NCBI RefSeq assembly: GCF_042682545.1
Contig: NZ_JBHUHQ010000015.1
From: Ornithinibacillus salinisoli
GTDB taxonomy: Bacteria; Bacillota; Bacilli; Bacillales; Amphibacillaceae
DNA length: 64,000 nt
Strand: one strand, 5' to 3'
In this document: piece by piece, positions 1 through 8,237 of the stretch
Layout of the letters: each line of letters starts with the position of its first letter
Position numbering within the stretch: position 1 is the first letter of the stretch
Position numbers and translations under genes: made by a program
The notes under the pieces: model-generated
Told to the model about the DNA's origin: nothing
Databases searched by the model: none
What the model saw: only the letters and a program-made list of their open reading frames with translations

Positions 1-700
1 TTCCCTCGTTAGCAAGACAAGATTCGATTTTCTCCATGTTGGAGTTATGATTACTTTGAACTTGTAGAATTCGAATCCCTCCAATTGTAAGAAAGAGGAG
101 AGTCGTAGCACCAACAACTATTGCTAACCGCTTCTGTAATTTGCTATTCTTTATCCCTTGTTTCTTATTTTCAGATTTAGAGTAATCCAGATTTAGAGAA
201 TACTCACCAGACAAATATTGACGAATCTCACGATAGTACAAGGCATTTTGTATAATTAGTAAAAGAAAAATAGCAGCAATAAATACAAAGCGGTCTAAAG
301 GTAAAAGCATAAGCAGTACGATGGAAGGAAGTCCATTTACATACAAAATATATACTTTTTTTGTTGCATTTCTTGTAACAATACGAAGCATTTCATCATC
401 ATCAAGAAATTCATTTGGACGAACTGTGAAGGCATACATTTTAGACTTTGGGTTTTCCTTATTATGTCGATACAATTTTGTGAGATAAGCGATAAAGAAG
501 ATAATTAGTAAAGTGAATCCGATAAAGAATGATTTTAATGGTAGCATGGACCAATTGACACCAATAGAAGTGAAGACACCTTCAAAATTACTTACCGTTA
601 AATCTACAATTCGTACGATACTATAAAAACAAATGATTAAAATACTATATAAGGTAATATTCCATAGTGGGAACTGTATTCGAAAATCATTTTTATTCAT
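1..700 (-). CDS. multi-pass membrane protein of unknown function (partial at the left edge)
   Basis: Reading the minus strand from ATG at 700-698 gives 233 codons without a stop before the window edge, so the C-terminus is missing. About four hydrophobic segments are visible (roughly residues 14-33, 46-72, 112-150 and 190-212), separated by a charged loop rich in Lys/Asn/Asp after the second. A strong ribosome binding site (GGAAGGAGAGG) precedes the ATG, and the start overlaps the end of the upstream HTH gene by 8 nt, so the two are translationally coupled. Pairs of a 70-residue XRE regulator and a small membrane protein are common in Firmicutes, usually without assigned function. I do not recognise the family; function is unknown. 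Confidence 0.75.
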   Translation of the reverse strand, partial: MNKNDFRIQFPLWNITLYSILIICFYSIVRIVDLTVSNFEGVFTSIGVNWSMLPLKSFFIGFTLLIIFFIAYLTKLYRHNKENPKSKMYAFTVRPNEFLDDDEMLRIVTRNATKKVYILYVNGLPSIVLLMLLPLDRFVFIAAIFLLLIIQNALYYREIRQYLSGEYSLNLDYSKSENKKQGIKNSKLQKRLAIVVGATTLLFLTIGGIRILQVQSNHNSNMEKIESCLANEG

Positions 701-905
701 TAGTATCCTCTCCTTCCAACCAAAATAATTCGTCCACTGGTAATTTCAATTGCTTAGCTAAACGTAGCGACAATGTAATTGATGGAGAAAATTCACCTTT
801 CTCAATAAAACCAATCGTTTGTCTTGTTACACCAACGCGTGTACCTAATTCAGATTGTGAAAATCCATGTCTAGCTCTAAGTTCCCTTACACGATTATGA
901 AGCAT
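693..905 (-). CDS. small XRE-family HTH transcriptional regulator
   Basis: A 70-residue protein made almost entirely of one helix-turn-helix (SQSELGTRVGVTRQTIGFIE, residues 18-37) followed by the SPSITLSLRLAKQLKLPVDE helices typical of the short YozG/YgzD-like XRE group. These usually repress their own operon and a co-transcribed membrane protein. The start follows a GAGGA ribosome binding site, and the stop lies inside the start region of the downstream membrane gene. Upstream, two direct copies of the palindromic word ACATAATGT 21 bp apart are a plausible autoregulatory operator. The ligand or signal is unknown. Confidence 0.88.
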   Translation of the reverse strand: MLHNRVRELRARHGFSQSELGTRVGVTRQTIGFIEKGEFSPSITLSLRLAKQLKLPVDELFWLEGEDTNE

Positions 906-927
906 TTATAGTTCCTCTTCTCAATAG

Positions 928-974
928 TATGTTAATTAATATAAACATAATGTAAGGTATAATTAACATAATGT
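928..974. promoter_or_regulatory. putative operator of the XRE regulator: repeated ACATAATGT
   Basis: The decamer AACATAATGT occurs at 944-953 and again at 965-974, exactly 21 bp apart and therefore on the same helical face. Each copy contains the perfect palindrome ACAT-A-ATGT. An additional imperfect inverted repeat (TATGTT...AACATA) spans 928-949. Their position just upstream of the minus-strand start at 905 suggests autoregulation; this is inference. Confidence 0.5.
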
Positions 975-1141
975 CAATAATTATTAACGGTTATTTCCTT
1001 TATACATTTTATTTCTGTAAGATAGGTATTTCATTCAGAAGGAGAATAAAGTATACAGGTCATTATGTTTCCAAGTCATTACTCATGAAATCCTGAATAG
1101 AATATAGTAGGAAAAAACCGAATATTTCCTAAAAAAACATG

Positions 1142-1170
1142 TTGACTGAATGATCATTCATATTTATAGT
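1142..1170 (+). promoter_or_regulatory. sigma-A promoter of the fadF-like gene with embedded TetR-type palindrome
   Basis: TTGACT (1142-1147) and TATAGT (1165-1170) are separated by exactly 17 bp. The perfect 14-bp palindrome TGAATGATCATTCA lies at 1147-1160 between the two elements, a classic repressor position. Its half-sites TGAATGA/TCATTCA equal those of the B. subtilis FadR box but lack that box's 4-bp centre. A second possible promoter is CTGAAA-17-TATAAT (1232-1260). The remainder of the 906-1281 gap holds an orphan Shine-Dalgarno (AAGGAGG, about 1189) with no clear ORF, and an inverted repeat TAGGAAA...TTTCCTA (1108-1131). Confidence 0.7.
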
Positions 1171-1281
1171 TATATATATAACATCAACAAGGAGGACATC
1201 TGTACTTTTATCTAATAAATTTTTCTGAAAACTGAAATCGCTACCATTTTTCGTTATAATACAGGTGAGGGGGAACGACAT

Positions 1282-3387
1282 ATGGATATTCTTTTGTTAA
1301 TTAATACAATAGCATTTGTTGCTATAACTGGTTATGCATTTTATTTATTCGCTAGAGTTATCGCAACAAGAGTAGCATATATTAGACTTGGTAAGAAATC
1401 TGAATTTGATAAGGATATTAAGGAACGGATAAATCGAATTATTAAGGTCGTATTCGGACAGTCAAAGCTATTAAAGGATAAAAAATCTGGTATAATTCAC
1501 GTAATGATGTTCTACGGATTTATTCTAGTTCAATTCGGTGCAATCGATATGATTGTTAAGGGGTTATCACCGGGGAATCATTTACCATTTGGAATTTTTT
1601 ATCCTGGATTTACGTTCTTCCAAGAAATCGTTACACTAATGATATTAGTAGCAGTGATATGGGCATTTTATCGCCGTTATATAGAAAAACTAGTTCGCCT
1701 GAAACGAGGATTAAAAGCAGGACTTGTACTAATATTTATCGGGACATTGATGCTTTCCGTATTGTTTGGTAATGGTATGGCTTTAATTTGGCATGGCGAA
1801 GATACAACTTGGACTGAACCAATTGCTAGTTTAATAGCTAGTGGATTTGCATGGTTGCCTGAAACTGCGGCCATTACACTGTTTTATATCGCATGGTGGG
1901 TACATACAATGACCTTATTAACTTTCCTTGTTTATGTGCCACAATCCAAACACGCACACTTAATTGCAGCACCGATTAACGTGTTTTTCAGTAAACGAGT
2001 ACCAGGAAAACTAAATAAGATAGATTTCGAGATTGATGAGGAAGAAAATGAGGAAGATATCTCATTCGGTGTCGGAAAAGTAGAAGATTTTGAGCAGCTA
2101 CAAATGATCGATTTTTATGCTTGTGTAGAATGTGGGCGTTGTACCGATGTTTGTCCAGCTTCAGGCACGGGTAAGATGCTATCTCCAATGGATTTAATGG
2201 TGAAAATTCGCGATCATTTAACCGAAAAAGGTGCGGCTGTAACTGGAAAATCAGCATGGGTTCCTTCCTATGCATTTGCAGGTACACAAGGAAATCTAGT
2301 AAGCTCAGGGAAAAATGAAGCAGCAGCAACAGTCCAAAGCGCGAGTTTAATAGGTGACGTTATTACAGAAGAAGAAATAAACGCTTGTACAACTTGCCGA
2401 AATTGCGAAGATGCATGTCCAGTAATGAATGAACATGTCGACAAGATTATTGATCTTCGTCGCTATCTAGTGATGACAGAAGGAAAGATGGATTCGGATG
2501 TGCAGCGTGCTGTAATGAACATTGAACGCCAAGGGAATCCATGGGGACTTTCGAAAAAAGATCGCATTAAGTGGCGCGATATGGATGAGACGGCATATAT
2601 TCCAACCGTAAAAGAATTAAAAAAAGAAGATAAAGAGTTTGAGTACCTATTCTGGGTAAGCTCGATGGGTTCATTTGACAGCAGGAGTCAAAAAATTGCT
2701 CTAGCATTCGCAAAACTAATGAACCAAGCAGGAATTAACTTTGCGATATTAGGAAACAAAGAAGCGAATTCAGGAGATACTGCTCGTCGTATCGGTAATG
2801 AATTCTTATTCCAAGAAATCGCAGAGAAAAACATTAAAGAATTCACGAAAAATGATGTGAAGAAAATTGTAACGATTGATCCACATGCATATAATATTTT
2901 CAAAAACGAATATCCTGATTTTGGTTTTGAAGCAGAAGTGTATCACCATACACAATTGCTATATGACCTTGTGATGAATGGAAAATTAAAACCTGGTCGG
3001 GCAATCAATGAAAAATTAACGTATCACGATTCTTGTTATCTAGGAAGATATAATGGAGTCTATGATCCACCAAGAGAAATTTTACGTTCCATTCCAGGAC
3101 TTGAGCTCGTGGAAATGGATCGTAATCGCGAAAACGGGATGTGCTGTGGTGCAGGTGGTGGCTTAATGTGGACAGAGGAAACAACAGGTAACCGCATTAA
3201 TGTAGCTCGTACAGAACAAGCACTAGCTGTGGAACCAACGATGATTTCAAGTGCATGCCCATTCTGCTTAACTATGTTAAGTGATGGAACAAAAGCAAAA
3301 GAAGTCGAGGAAGATATTAGTACGATGGATGTTGCTGAAATTCTAGCATTATCTGTCCTAGTTGAGGAAGAAGAAAAATCTGCTTAG
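1282..3387 (+). CDS. fadF: FadF-like membrane iron-sulfur oxidoreductase (electron acceptor for acyl-CoA oxidation)
   Basis: A 701-residue protein close in length to B. subtilis FadF (YwjF). The first ~240 residues hold several membrane helices. Two 4Fe-4S ferredoxin motifs follow: CVECGRCTDVCP (about residue 281) and CTTCRNCEDACP (about residue 368). The C-terminal half is a CCG/heterodisulfide-reductase-like domain, with HDSCYLGRYNG, CCGAGGG and SACPFCLTM. Family knowledge: such proteins are thought to pass electrons from acyl-CoA dehydrogenases/ETF to menaquinone. The start is supported by GAGGGGG upstream of the ATG. It leads a fatty/branched acyl-CoA cluster, matching the B. subtilis fadF-acdA-rpoE neighbourhood, and is followed by its own terminator. 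Confidence 0.88.
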   Translation: MDILLLINTIAFVAITGYAFYLFARVIATRVAYIRLGKKSEFDKDIKERINRIIKVVFGQSKLLKDKKSGIIHVMMFYGFILVQFGAIDMIVKGLSPGNHLPFGIFYPGFTFFQEIVTLMILVAVIWAFYRRYIEKLVRLKRGLKAGLVLIFIGTLMLSVLFGNGMALIWHGEDTTWTEPIASLIASGFAWLPETAAITLFYIAWWVHTMTLLTFLVYVPQSKHAHLIAAPINVFFSKRVPGKLNKIDFEIDEEENEEDISFGVGKVEDFEQLQMIDFYACVECGRCTDVCPASGTGKMLSPMDLMVKIRDHLTEKGAAVTGKSAWVPSYAFAGTQGNLVSSGKNEAAATVQSASLIGDVITEEEINACTTCRNCEDACPVMNEHVDKIIDLRRYLVMTEGKMDSDVQRAVMNIERQGNPWGLSKKDRIKWRDMDETAYIPTVKELKKEDKEFEYLFWVSSMGSFDSRSQKIALAFAKLMNQAGINFAILGNKEANSGDTARRIGNEFLFQEIAEKNIKEFTKNDVKKIVTIDPHAYNIFKNEYPDFGFEAEVYHHTQLLYDLVMNGKLKPGRAINEKLTYHDSCYLGRYNGVYDPPREILRSIPGLELVEMDRNRENGMCCGAGGGLMWTEETTGNRINVARTEQALAVEPTMISSACPFCLTMLSDGTKAKEVEEDISTMDVAEILALSVLVEEEEKSA

Positions 3388-3397
3388 TAATATAGGG

Positions 3398-3430
3398 GGG
3401 GTTCTAACAAAAGGTGGAACCCCTTTATTT
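3398..3430 (+). terminator. Rho-independent terminator of the fadF-like gene
   Basis: The stem GGGGTTC (3398-3404) pairs with GAACCCC (3417-3423) and is followed by a T-rich run. It separates fadF from the thiolase gene, which therefore needs its own promoter. Confidence 0.75.
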
Positions 3431-3439
3431 CACATAACG

Positions 3440-3457
3440 ATTGAGCGAGCGTTCAAT
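3440..3457. promoter_or_regulatory. putative TetR-family operator upstream of the thiolase gene
   Basis: The imperfect palindrome ATTGAGCGAGCGTTCAAT matches the 14-bp palindrome in the fadF promoter at 10 of 14 core positions (TGA..GA.C.TTCA). The shared pattern suggests that one TetR-type regulator, perhaps the one encoded at 9172-9792 or a FadR homologue elsewhere, controls both transcription units. Confidence 0.5.
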
Positions 3458-3467
3458 CAAGAAAAAA

Positions 3468-3494
3468 GGGAAGCGTTTTCATTTTTTTTATAAT
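3468..3494 (+). promoter_or_regulatory. near-consensus cre site and -10 element upstream of the thiolase gene
   Basis: GGGAAGCGTTTTCA (3468-3481) matches the CcpA cre pattern TGNAANCGNNNNCA with one mismatch. A perfect TATAAT lies immediately downstream at 3489-3494, with no good -35 element. In B. subtilis the homologous mmg operon is under carbon catabolite repression, so a functional cre is plausible. Confidence 0.5.
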
Positions 3495-3521
3495 GATTAT
3501 AAATATGAGGAGGAGATTTTT

Positions 3522-4706
3522 TTGAGAAAAACAGTGATTATTTCTGGAGCAAGAACGCCTTTTGGAAAATTTGGTGGTGCACTAGCTTCATTCTCAGCGT
3601 CACAGTTAGGTGGAAAAGCAATTCGAGAAGCACTTGAACGTGCAGGTTTAGAAGGATCTAAAATTGATGAAGTGATTATGGGAACTGTATTACAAGGTGG
3701 TCAAGGACAAATCCCTTCACGTCAAGCAGCTCGTGAAGCGGGAATCCCATGGGAAGTGAAAACAGAAACAATCAATAAAGTATGTGCATCCGGATTACGC
3801 AGTGTCACATTAGCTGATCAGCTTATTCGTCTTGGAGAGGAAGATGTCATTGTTGCTGGTGGAATGGAAAGCATGTCAAATGCACCGTACATTTTGCCAG
3901 ATGCTCGTTGGGGAAATCGCATGGGTGATAAAAGTGTGAAAGATTTAATGATTCATGATGGTTTAACTTGTACATTTACAGGAGTCCATATGGGGAACTA
4001 CGGAAACTCCACTGCAGAAGAGTTTGAGTTGACGAGGGAAGCACAAGATGATTGGTCTTACAACAGTCATCAACGTGCTATTAAAGCAATGGAAGACGGA
4101 AAGTTTGCTGAAGAAATTGTTCCAGTAGAAGTCCCGCAACGTAAAGGAGACCCACTTGTTATTGACACAGATGAAGCACCTAGGAAAGATACTAGTGTGG
4201 AACGTTTAGCAAAACTACGCCCTGCATTTGATCCGAATGGTACAATCACTGCAGGTAATGCACCAGGCGTAAACGATGGTGCTTGTGCTTTTGTCGTTAT
4301 GTCAGACGAGAAAGCAGAAGAATTAGGAAAAACACCAATGGCTACTGTGTTAGGTCATGCAGAAGTTGCTGTTGAAGCGAAAAACTTCCCACAAACGCCA
4401 GGACTTGTAATCAATAAATTACTAGAAAAAACTGGTTATACCAACGATGATATTGACCTCTACGAAATTAATGAAGCATTTGCAGCGGTATCCTTGGCAA
4501 GTGGAAAAATTGCTGGAATTGACCCTGAAAAAATTAATGTTAATGGTGGTGCAGTTGCACTCGGTCACCCAATTGGGGCAAGCGGTGCACGTATTATCCT
4601 GACATTAATTCATGAGTTACAACGACGCGGTGGTGGACTAGGTATTGCTGCGATTTGTAGTGGTGGCGGTCAAGGAGATGCTGTATTAATTGAAGTTCCG
4701 AAGTAG
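3522..4706 (+). CDS. mmgA: acetyl-CoA C-acetyltransferase (thiolase)
   Basis: 394 residues, the normal thiolase length, when started at TTG 3522. That start sits behind the ribosome binding site GAGGAGGAG; the longer frame upstream lacks one and runs through the operator and cre region. Catalytic Cys lies in NKVCASGLRS, with GGMESMSNAPY, the His in GHPIGASGAR and the second Cys in CSGGGQGD. It interconverts acetoacetyl-CoA plus CoA and two acetyl-CoA, the last step of butyryl-CoA degradation, with the next gene supplying acetoacetyl-CoA. The symbol follows the B. subtilis mmgABC set; orthology is inferred. Confidence 0.92.
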   Translation: MRKTVIISGARTPFGKFGGALASFSASQLGGKAIREALERAGLEGSKIDEVIMGTVLQGGQGQIPSRQAAREAGIPWEVKTETINKVCASGLRSVTLADQLIRLGEEDVIVAGGMESMSNAPYILPDARWGNRMGDKSVKDLMIHDGLTCTFTGVHMGNYGNSTAEEFELTREAQDDWSYNSHQRAIKAMEDGKFAEEIVPVEVPQRKGDPLVIDTDEAPRKDTSVERLAKLRPAFDPNGTITAGNAPGVNDGACAFVVMSDEKAEELGKTPMATVLGHAEVAVEAKNFPQTPGLVINKLLEKTGYTNDDIDLYEINEAFAAVSLASGKIAGIDPEKINVNGGAVALGHPIGASGARIILTLIHELQRRGGGLGIAAICSGGGQGDAVLIEVPK

Positions 4707-4885
4707 GAAGAGGATTTGGTAAGAAAAGGTAAAAATGGTACTGAGTGTCCGATACTGCGGCTGATCATGTAGACGTCCAAATCGGACATAAGAGCCGAAG
4801 CATCGGACAACAGCTCCAAAATTTATATTAACTTAATATCATATATTCAAAACTCTACTAGACCACAAAACAAGGAGGAAAAACA
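4707..4885. repeat. intergenic spacer with 21-bp ATCGGAC repeats
   Basis: ATCGGAC occurs at 4781 and 4802, exactly 21 bp apart, each followed by a purine-rich segment (AGAGCCGAA type). An inverted copy (GTGTCCGAT) precedes them at 4746-4754. This is the shortest member of the 21-bp family also present near 35635, 50488 and 58163. No gene is visible; AT-rich sequence and the ribosome binding site of the next gene fill the rest. Confidence 0.7.
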
Positions 4886-5737
4886 ATGACAATAAAAACA
4901 GTGATGGTTATTGGTGCAGGACAAATGGGATCTGGAATCGCACAAGTTTGTGCACAAGCTGGTTATAATGTTTTCTTACATGACATGAATGAAGCTGCAA
5001 TTGAAAAAGGTCTAGCAAACATAGAAAAACTATTAACACGCGCCGTAGAAAAAGAGCGCATTACTCATGATGAAAAAGAAAATACATTAAGTAAATTAAC
5101 AAAATCCACGCAGTTACAAGATGCAAAAACATGTGATCTAGTCATTGAAGCGGTAGTGGAAAATATGGATGTGAAAACGAAGGTATTTCAACAATTAGAT
5201 GAAATAACTCCAAAGCATGCAATATTGGCATCTAACACGTCATCTCTACCAATTACAGAAATCGCTGCAGTAACCGATCGACCGGACCAAGTAATTGGTA
5301 TGCACTTCATGAATCCTGTACCAGTCATGAAATTGGTAGAAATCATCCGTGGGTTACAAACGAGTGATGAAACTTATGAAGCTATTGAAAGCATGACGAA
5401 CAATATAAATAAAACGCCTGTGGAAGTAAACGATTTTCCAGGATTCGTTTCCAACAGAATTCTCATGCCAATGATAAATGAAGCAATTTACACCGTATAT
5501 GAAGGAGTAGCATCTCCAGAAGATGTAGATACCGTAATGAAACTTGGCATGAATCACCCAATGGGACCTTTAACATTAGCAGACTTTATTGGTTTAGATA
5601 CTTGTTTATACATTATGGAAGTATTATATGAAGGATTTGGAGATAGCAAGTACCGCCCATGTCCGTTACTAAGGAAATATGTAAAAGCTGGTTGGTTAGG
5701 TAAAAAATCAGGTCGAGGATTTTATGAATATAACTAA
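4886..5737 (+). CDS. mmgB: 3-hydroxybutyryl-CoA dehydrogenase
   Basis: 283 residues with an N-terminal NAD-binding Rossmann motif GAGQMGSGIAQ (residues 10-20), the central SNTSSLPIT and GMHFMNPVPVM signatures, and the C-terminal helical HBD domain ending in GWLGKKSGRGFYEY. It oxidises 3-hydroxybutyryl-CoA to acetoacetyl-CoA for the neighbouring thiolase. AAGGAGG precedes the ATG. Short repeat spacers, not promoters I can identify, separate it from both neighbours. Length and motifs are typical; function is well supported, the physiological substrate is inferred. Confidence 0.92.
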   Translation: MTIKTVMVIGAGQMGSGIAQVCAQAGYNVFLHDMNEAAIEKGLANIEKLLTRAVEKERITHDEKENTLSKLTKSTQLQDAKTCDLVIEAVVENMDVKTKVFQQLDEITPKHAILASNTSSLPITEIAAVTDRPDQVIGMHFMNPVPVMKLVEIIRGLQTSDETYEAIESMTNNINKTPVEVNDFPGFVSNRILMPMINEAIYTVYEGVASPEDVDTVMKLGMNHPMGPLTLADFIGLDTCLYIMEVLYEGFGDSKYRPCPLLRKYVKAGWLGKKSGRGFYEYN

Positions 5738-5754
5738 TAATTTATCTATAAGTT

Positions 5755-5901
5755 GAGCGACACGCCTGAAAAGTTGAGCGATACTGCCGAAAAGTCGAGC
5801 GACACACCCGAAAAGTTGAGCGAAACACCCAAAAAGTTAAGCGACACACTCGAAAAGTCGAGCGAAACACCCGAAAAGCCAAGCGACACAACCACTAACT
5901 C
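5755..5901. repeat. tandem array of seven 21-bp units (core GAGCGACAC)
   Basis: GAGCGA or AAGCGA starts at 5755, 5776, 5797, 5818, 5839, 5860 and 5881, each exactly 21 bp apart, with the intervening sequence of the form CACNCCCGAAAAGTT. Because 21 is divisible by three, open frames arise on both strands as an artefact. The array fills the space between the dehydrogenase stop and the ribosome binding site of the next gene. Confidence 0.9.
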
Positions 5902-5924
5902 AAACACGAAAGGAGGGGTCTCCA

Positions 5925-7067
5925 ATGAACCTACTTTTCTCAGAAGAACAAGAAATGATGCGAAAAATGGTACGTGATTTTGCCCAAAACGAAGTATTAA
6001 AGGAAATACCAAGAATGGAATCCGAGGATCGTTTTCCAAAAGAAATTCTCCAACAAATGGGTGAACTAGGATTAATGGGTATACCGATCCCGGAAAAATA
6101 CAATGGAGCGGGTATGGATTATACCTCATACATTATTGCGATTCAGGAATTATCAAAAGTGAGTGCCACTTTAGGTGTTATTTTATCGGTTCACACGTCT
6201 GTCGGGACAAATCCAATCTTATATTTTGGAACAGAAGAACAAAAAAGCAACTACGTCTCAAAACTTGCAACAGGAGAATATTTAGGTGCATTTGCCGTAA
6301 CAGAACCTGGTGCGGGGTCAGATGTTAGAAGTATGAAAACAACGGCGAAAAAAGATGGCGATCATTATATTTTAAATGGTTCCAAATTATTTATTACCAA
6401 TGGTGGCTATGCCGATACGTATGTTACTTTTGCCCGAACTGGAGATGAAAATCAACCTGAGTGCATCAGTGCTTTCATTATTGATAAGGACACACCGGGA
6501 TTAGCCATTGGTAAAAAGGAAAAGAAAATGGGGCTACACGGATCGAGCACGGTCCAACTTAGCTTTGATCAGTGCAAAGTACCGAAAGAGCAGCTCCTAG
6601 GTAATGAAGGGGAAGGCTTTAAAATTGCAATGGCAAACCTTAATGTTGGACGTATTGGTATTGCGGCACAATCGCTAGGGATAGCGGAAGCGGCACTAGA
6701 TGCTGCAGCGGCATATGCCAAGGAACGTCAGCAGTTTGGGAAGCCGATTGCACATAATCAAGGCATATCTTTCAAGCTGGCAGATATGGCAACAGAAGTG
6801 GAGGCTGCCAAACTATTAGTCTATCAAGCTGCTTCACTCGTACAAAACAATATTCCTTGTGGGAAGGAAGCCTCGATGGCGAAAATGTACGCATCTAAAA
6901 CAGCAATGAAAACCGCAATCGAAGCTGTTCAAATATTTGGTGGTTATGGGTATACCGAGGATTACCCCGTAGAACGCTTTTTCCGCGATGCGAAGATTAC
7001 CGAAATTTATGAAGGTACCAATGAAATTCAACATATGGTAATAGCTAAACATTTACTGAAGGATTAA
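5925..7067 (+). CDS. acyl-CoA dehydrogenase, first of a tandem pair
   Basis: 380 residues, the normal length for short-chain acyl-CoA dehydrogenases. FAD-contacting motifs AVTEPGAGSD and LFITNGGYAD are present, and the catalytic Glu lies in the C-terminal IYEGTNEIQ. The enzyme introduces the alpha-beta double bond, handing electrons to ETF and probably to the FadF-like protein. AAAGGAGGGG precedes the ATG. The next gene, 15 nt downstream, is a paralogue, which suggests different acyl-chain preferences (for example straight and branched C4). Substrate cannot be read from sequence. Confidence 0.93.
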   Translation: MNLLFSEEQEMMRKMVRDFAQNEVLKEIPRMESEDRFPKEILQQMGELGLMGIPIPEKYNGAGMDYTSYIIAIQELSKVSATLGVILSVHTSVGTNPILYFGTEEQKSNYVSKLATGEYLGAFAVTEPGAGSDVRSMKTTAKKDGDHYILNGSKLFITNGGYADTYVTFARTGDENQPECISAFIIDKDTPGLAIGKKEKKMGLHGSSTVQLSFDQCKVPKEQLLGNEGEGFKIAMANLNVGRIGIAAQSLGIAEAALDAAAAYAKERQQFGKPIAHNQGISFKLADMATEVEAAKLLVYQAASLVQNNIPCGKEASMAKMYASKTAMKTAIEAVQIFGGYGYTEDYPVERFFRDAKITEIYEGTNEIQHMVIAKHLLKD

Positions 7068-7082
7068 AAGGAGGAACAACCA

Positions 7083-8222
7083 ATGAATTTTCAATTGACA
7101 GAAGAACAAGAAATGTTACGTAAAATGGTACGAGATTTTGCCACAAAGGAAGTAGAACCAACAGCTGCAGAGCGTGATGAAGAGGAACGTTTTGACCGTG
7201 AAATTTTTGATAAAATGGCTGAACTTGGATTAACGGGTATTCCATGGCCAGAAGAATATGGTGGCATTGGTGCAGATTATGTTAGTTATGTCATTGCTGT
7301 AGAAGAATTATCACGCGTTTGTGCATCAACTGGAGTGACACTTTCAGCACATCTATCACTGGCTAGCTGGCCAATCTATAAATTTGGTAATGAAGAACAG
7401 AAAAAGACCTTCCTTAATCGTTTAGCAACAGGGGAAGCATTAGGTGCATATGCGTTATCAGAGCCAGGGGCAGGAAGTGATGTTGCCTCTATGAGAACAA
7501 CTGCTAAACGCGATGGTGACCATTATATACTTAACGGAAGCAAAGTTTGGATCACCAATGGCGGGGTTGCGGATATTTACGTTGTTTTTGCAAAAACCGA
7601 CACAGATGCGAAACATAAAGGTATTAGTGCATTTATTGTTGAAAAAGGTACGGAAGGATTTACTTTCGGCAAAAAAGAGAAAAAATTGGGGATTCGTTCA
7701 TCGCCAACAACCGAGTTGATTTTCGAAAATTGTCGTATACCAAAAGAAAACCTACTTGGAGCTGAAGGAGAAGGTTTTACAATAGCGATGACAACACTTG
7801 ATGGTGGTCGTAATGGGATCGCTGCTCAGGCACTAGGAATTGCACAAGGTGCTTTGGATGCTGCGGCAACTTATGCTAAAGAACGTGAACAGTTCGGAAA
7901 ACCAATCGCACATAATCAAGGGATTTCTTTTAAATTAGCAGATATGGCAACAGAGGTGGAAGCTGCTCGTCTACTAACCTATCAAGCGGCATGGTTAGAA
8001 TCAGAGGGATTGCCATACGGGAAAGCATCTGCAATGTCGAAGCTTTTCGCAGGAGACGCTGCAATGCGTATTACAGTAGAGGCGGTTCAAGTGTTCGGTG
8101 GATATGGCTATACGAAGGATTACCCAGTAGAACGTTATATGCGTGATGCGAAAATCACACAAATTTATGAAGGAACACAAGAAATACAACGTCTCGTAAT
8201 TGGAAGAATGGTAACCAAGTAG
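7083..8222 (+). CDS. acdA: acyl-CoA dehydrogenase, second of a tandem pair (AcdA-like)
   Basis: 379 residues with ALSEPGAGSD, WITNGGVADIY and the catalytic-Glu motif IYEGTQEIQ near the C-terminus. It is clearly a paralogue of the preceding gene, with the same N-terminal EEQEMLRKMVRDFA pattern. It matches the position of B. subtilis acdA between fadF and rpoE, hence the symbol. AAAGGAGG precedes the ATG. It is followed after 15 nt by a MeaB-type GTPase gene, so it lies in one operon with the B12-dependent mutase system. Confidence 0.92.
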   Translation: MNFQLTEEQEMLRKMVRDFATKEVEPTAAERDEEERFDREIFDKMAELGLTGIPWPEEYGGIGADYVSYVIAVEELSRVCASTGVTLSAHLSLASWPIYKFGNEEQKKTFLNRLATGEALGAYALSEPGAGSDVASMRTTAKRDGDHYILNGSKVWITNGGVADIYVVFAKTDTDAKHKGISAFIVEKGTEGFTFGKKEKKLGIRSSPTTELIFENCRIPKENLLGAEGEGFTIAMTTLDGGRNGIAAQALGIAQGALDAAATYAKEREQFGKPIAHNQGISFKLADMATEVEAARLLTYQAAWLESEGLPYGKASAMSKLFAGDAAMRITVEAVQVFGGYGYTKDYPVERYMRDAKITQIYEGTQEIQRLVIGRMVTK

Positions 8223-8237
8223 AAAGGAAGTTTCACG

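Noticed and set aside
1187..1240. Leader peptide after the orphan AAGGAGG near 1189
   Set aside because: Only an 11-codon frame with a CTG start could use it; support is too weak.
5753..5977. Open frames with a seven-residue repeat (SDTPEKL type) over the 21-bp array, on both strands
   Set aside because: The period is a multiple of three, so frames stay open automatically. There is no ribosome binding site before the TTG, and the other arrays give unrelated peptides.
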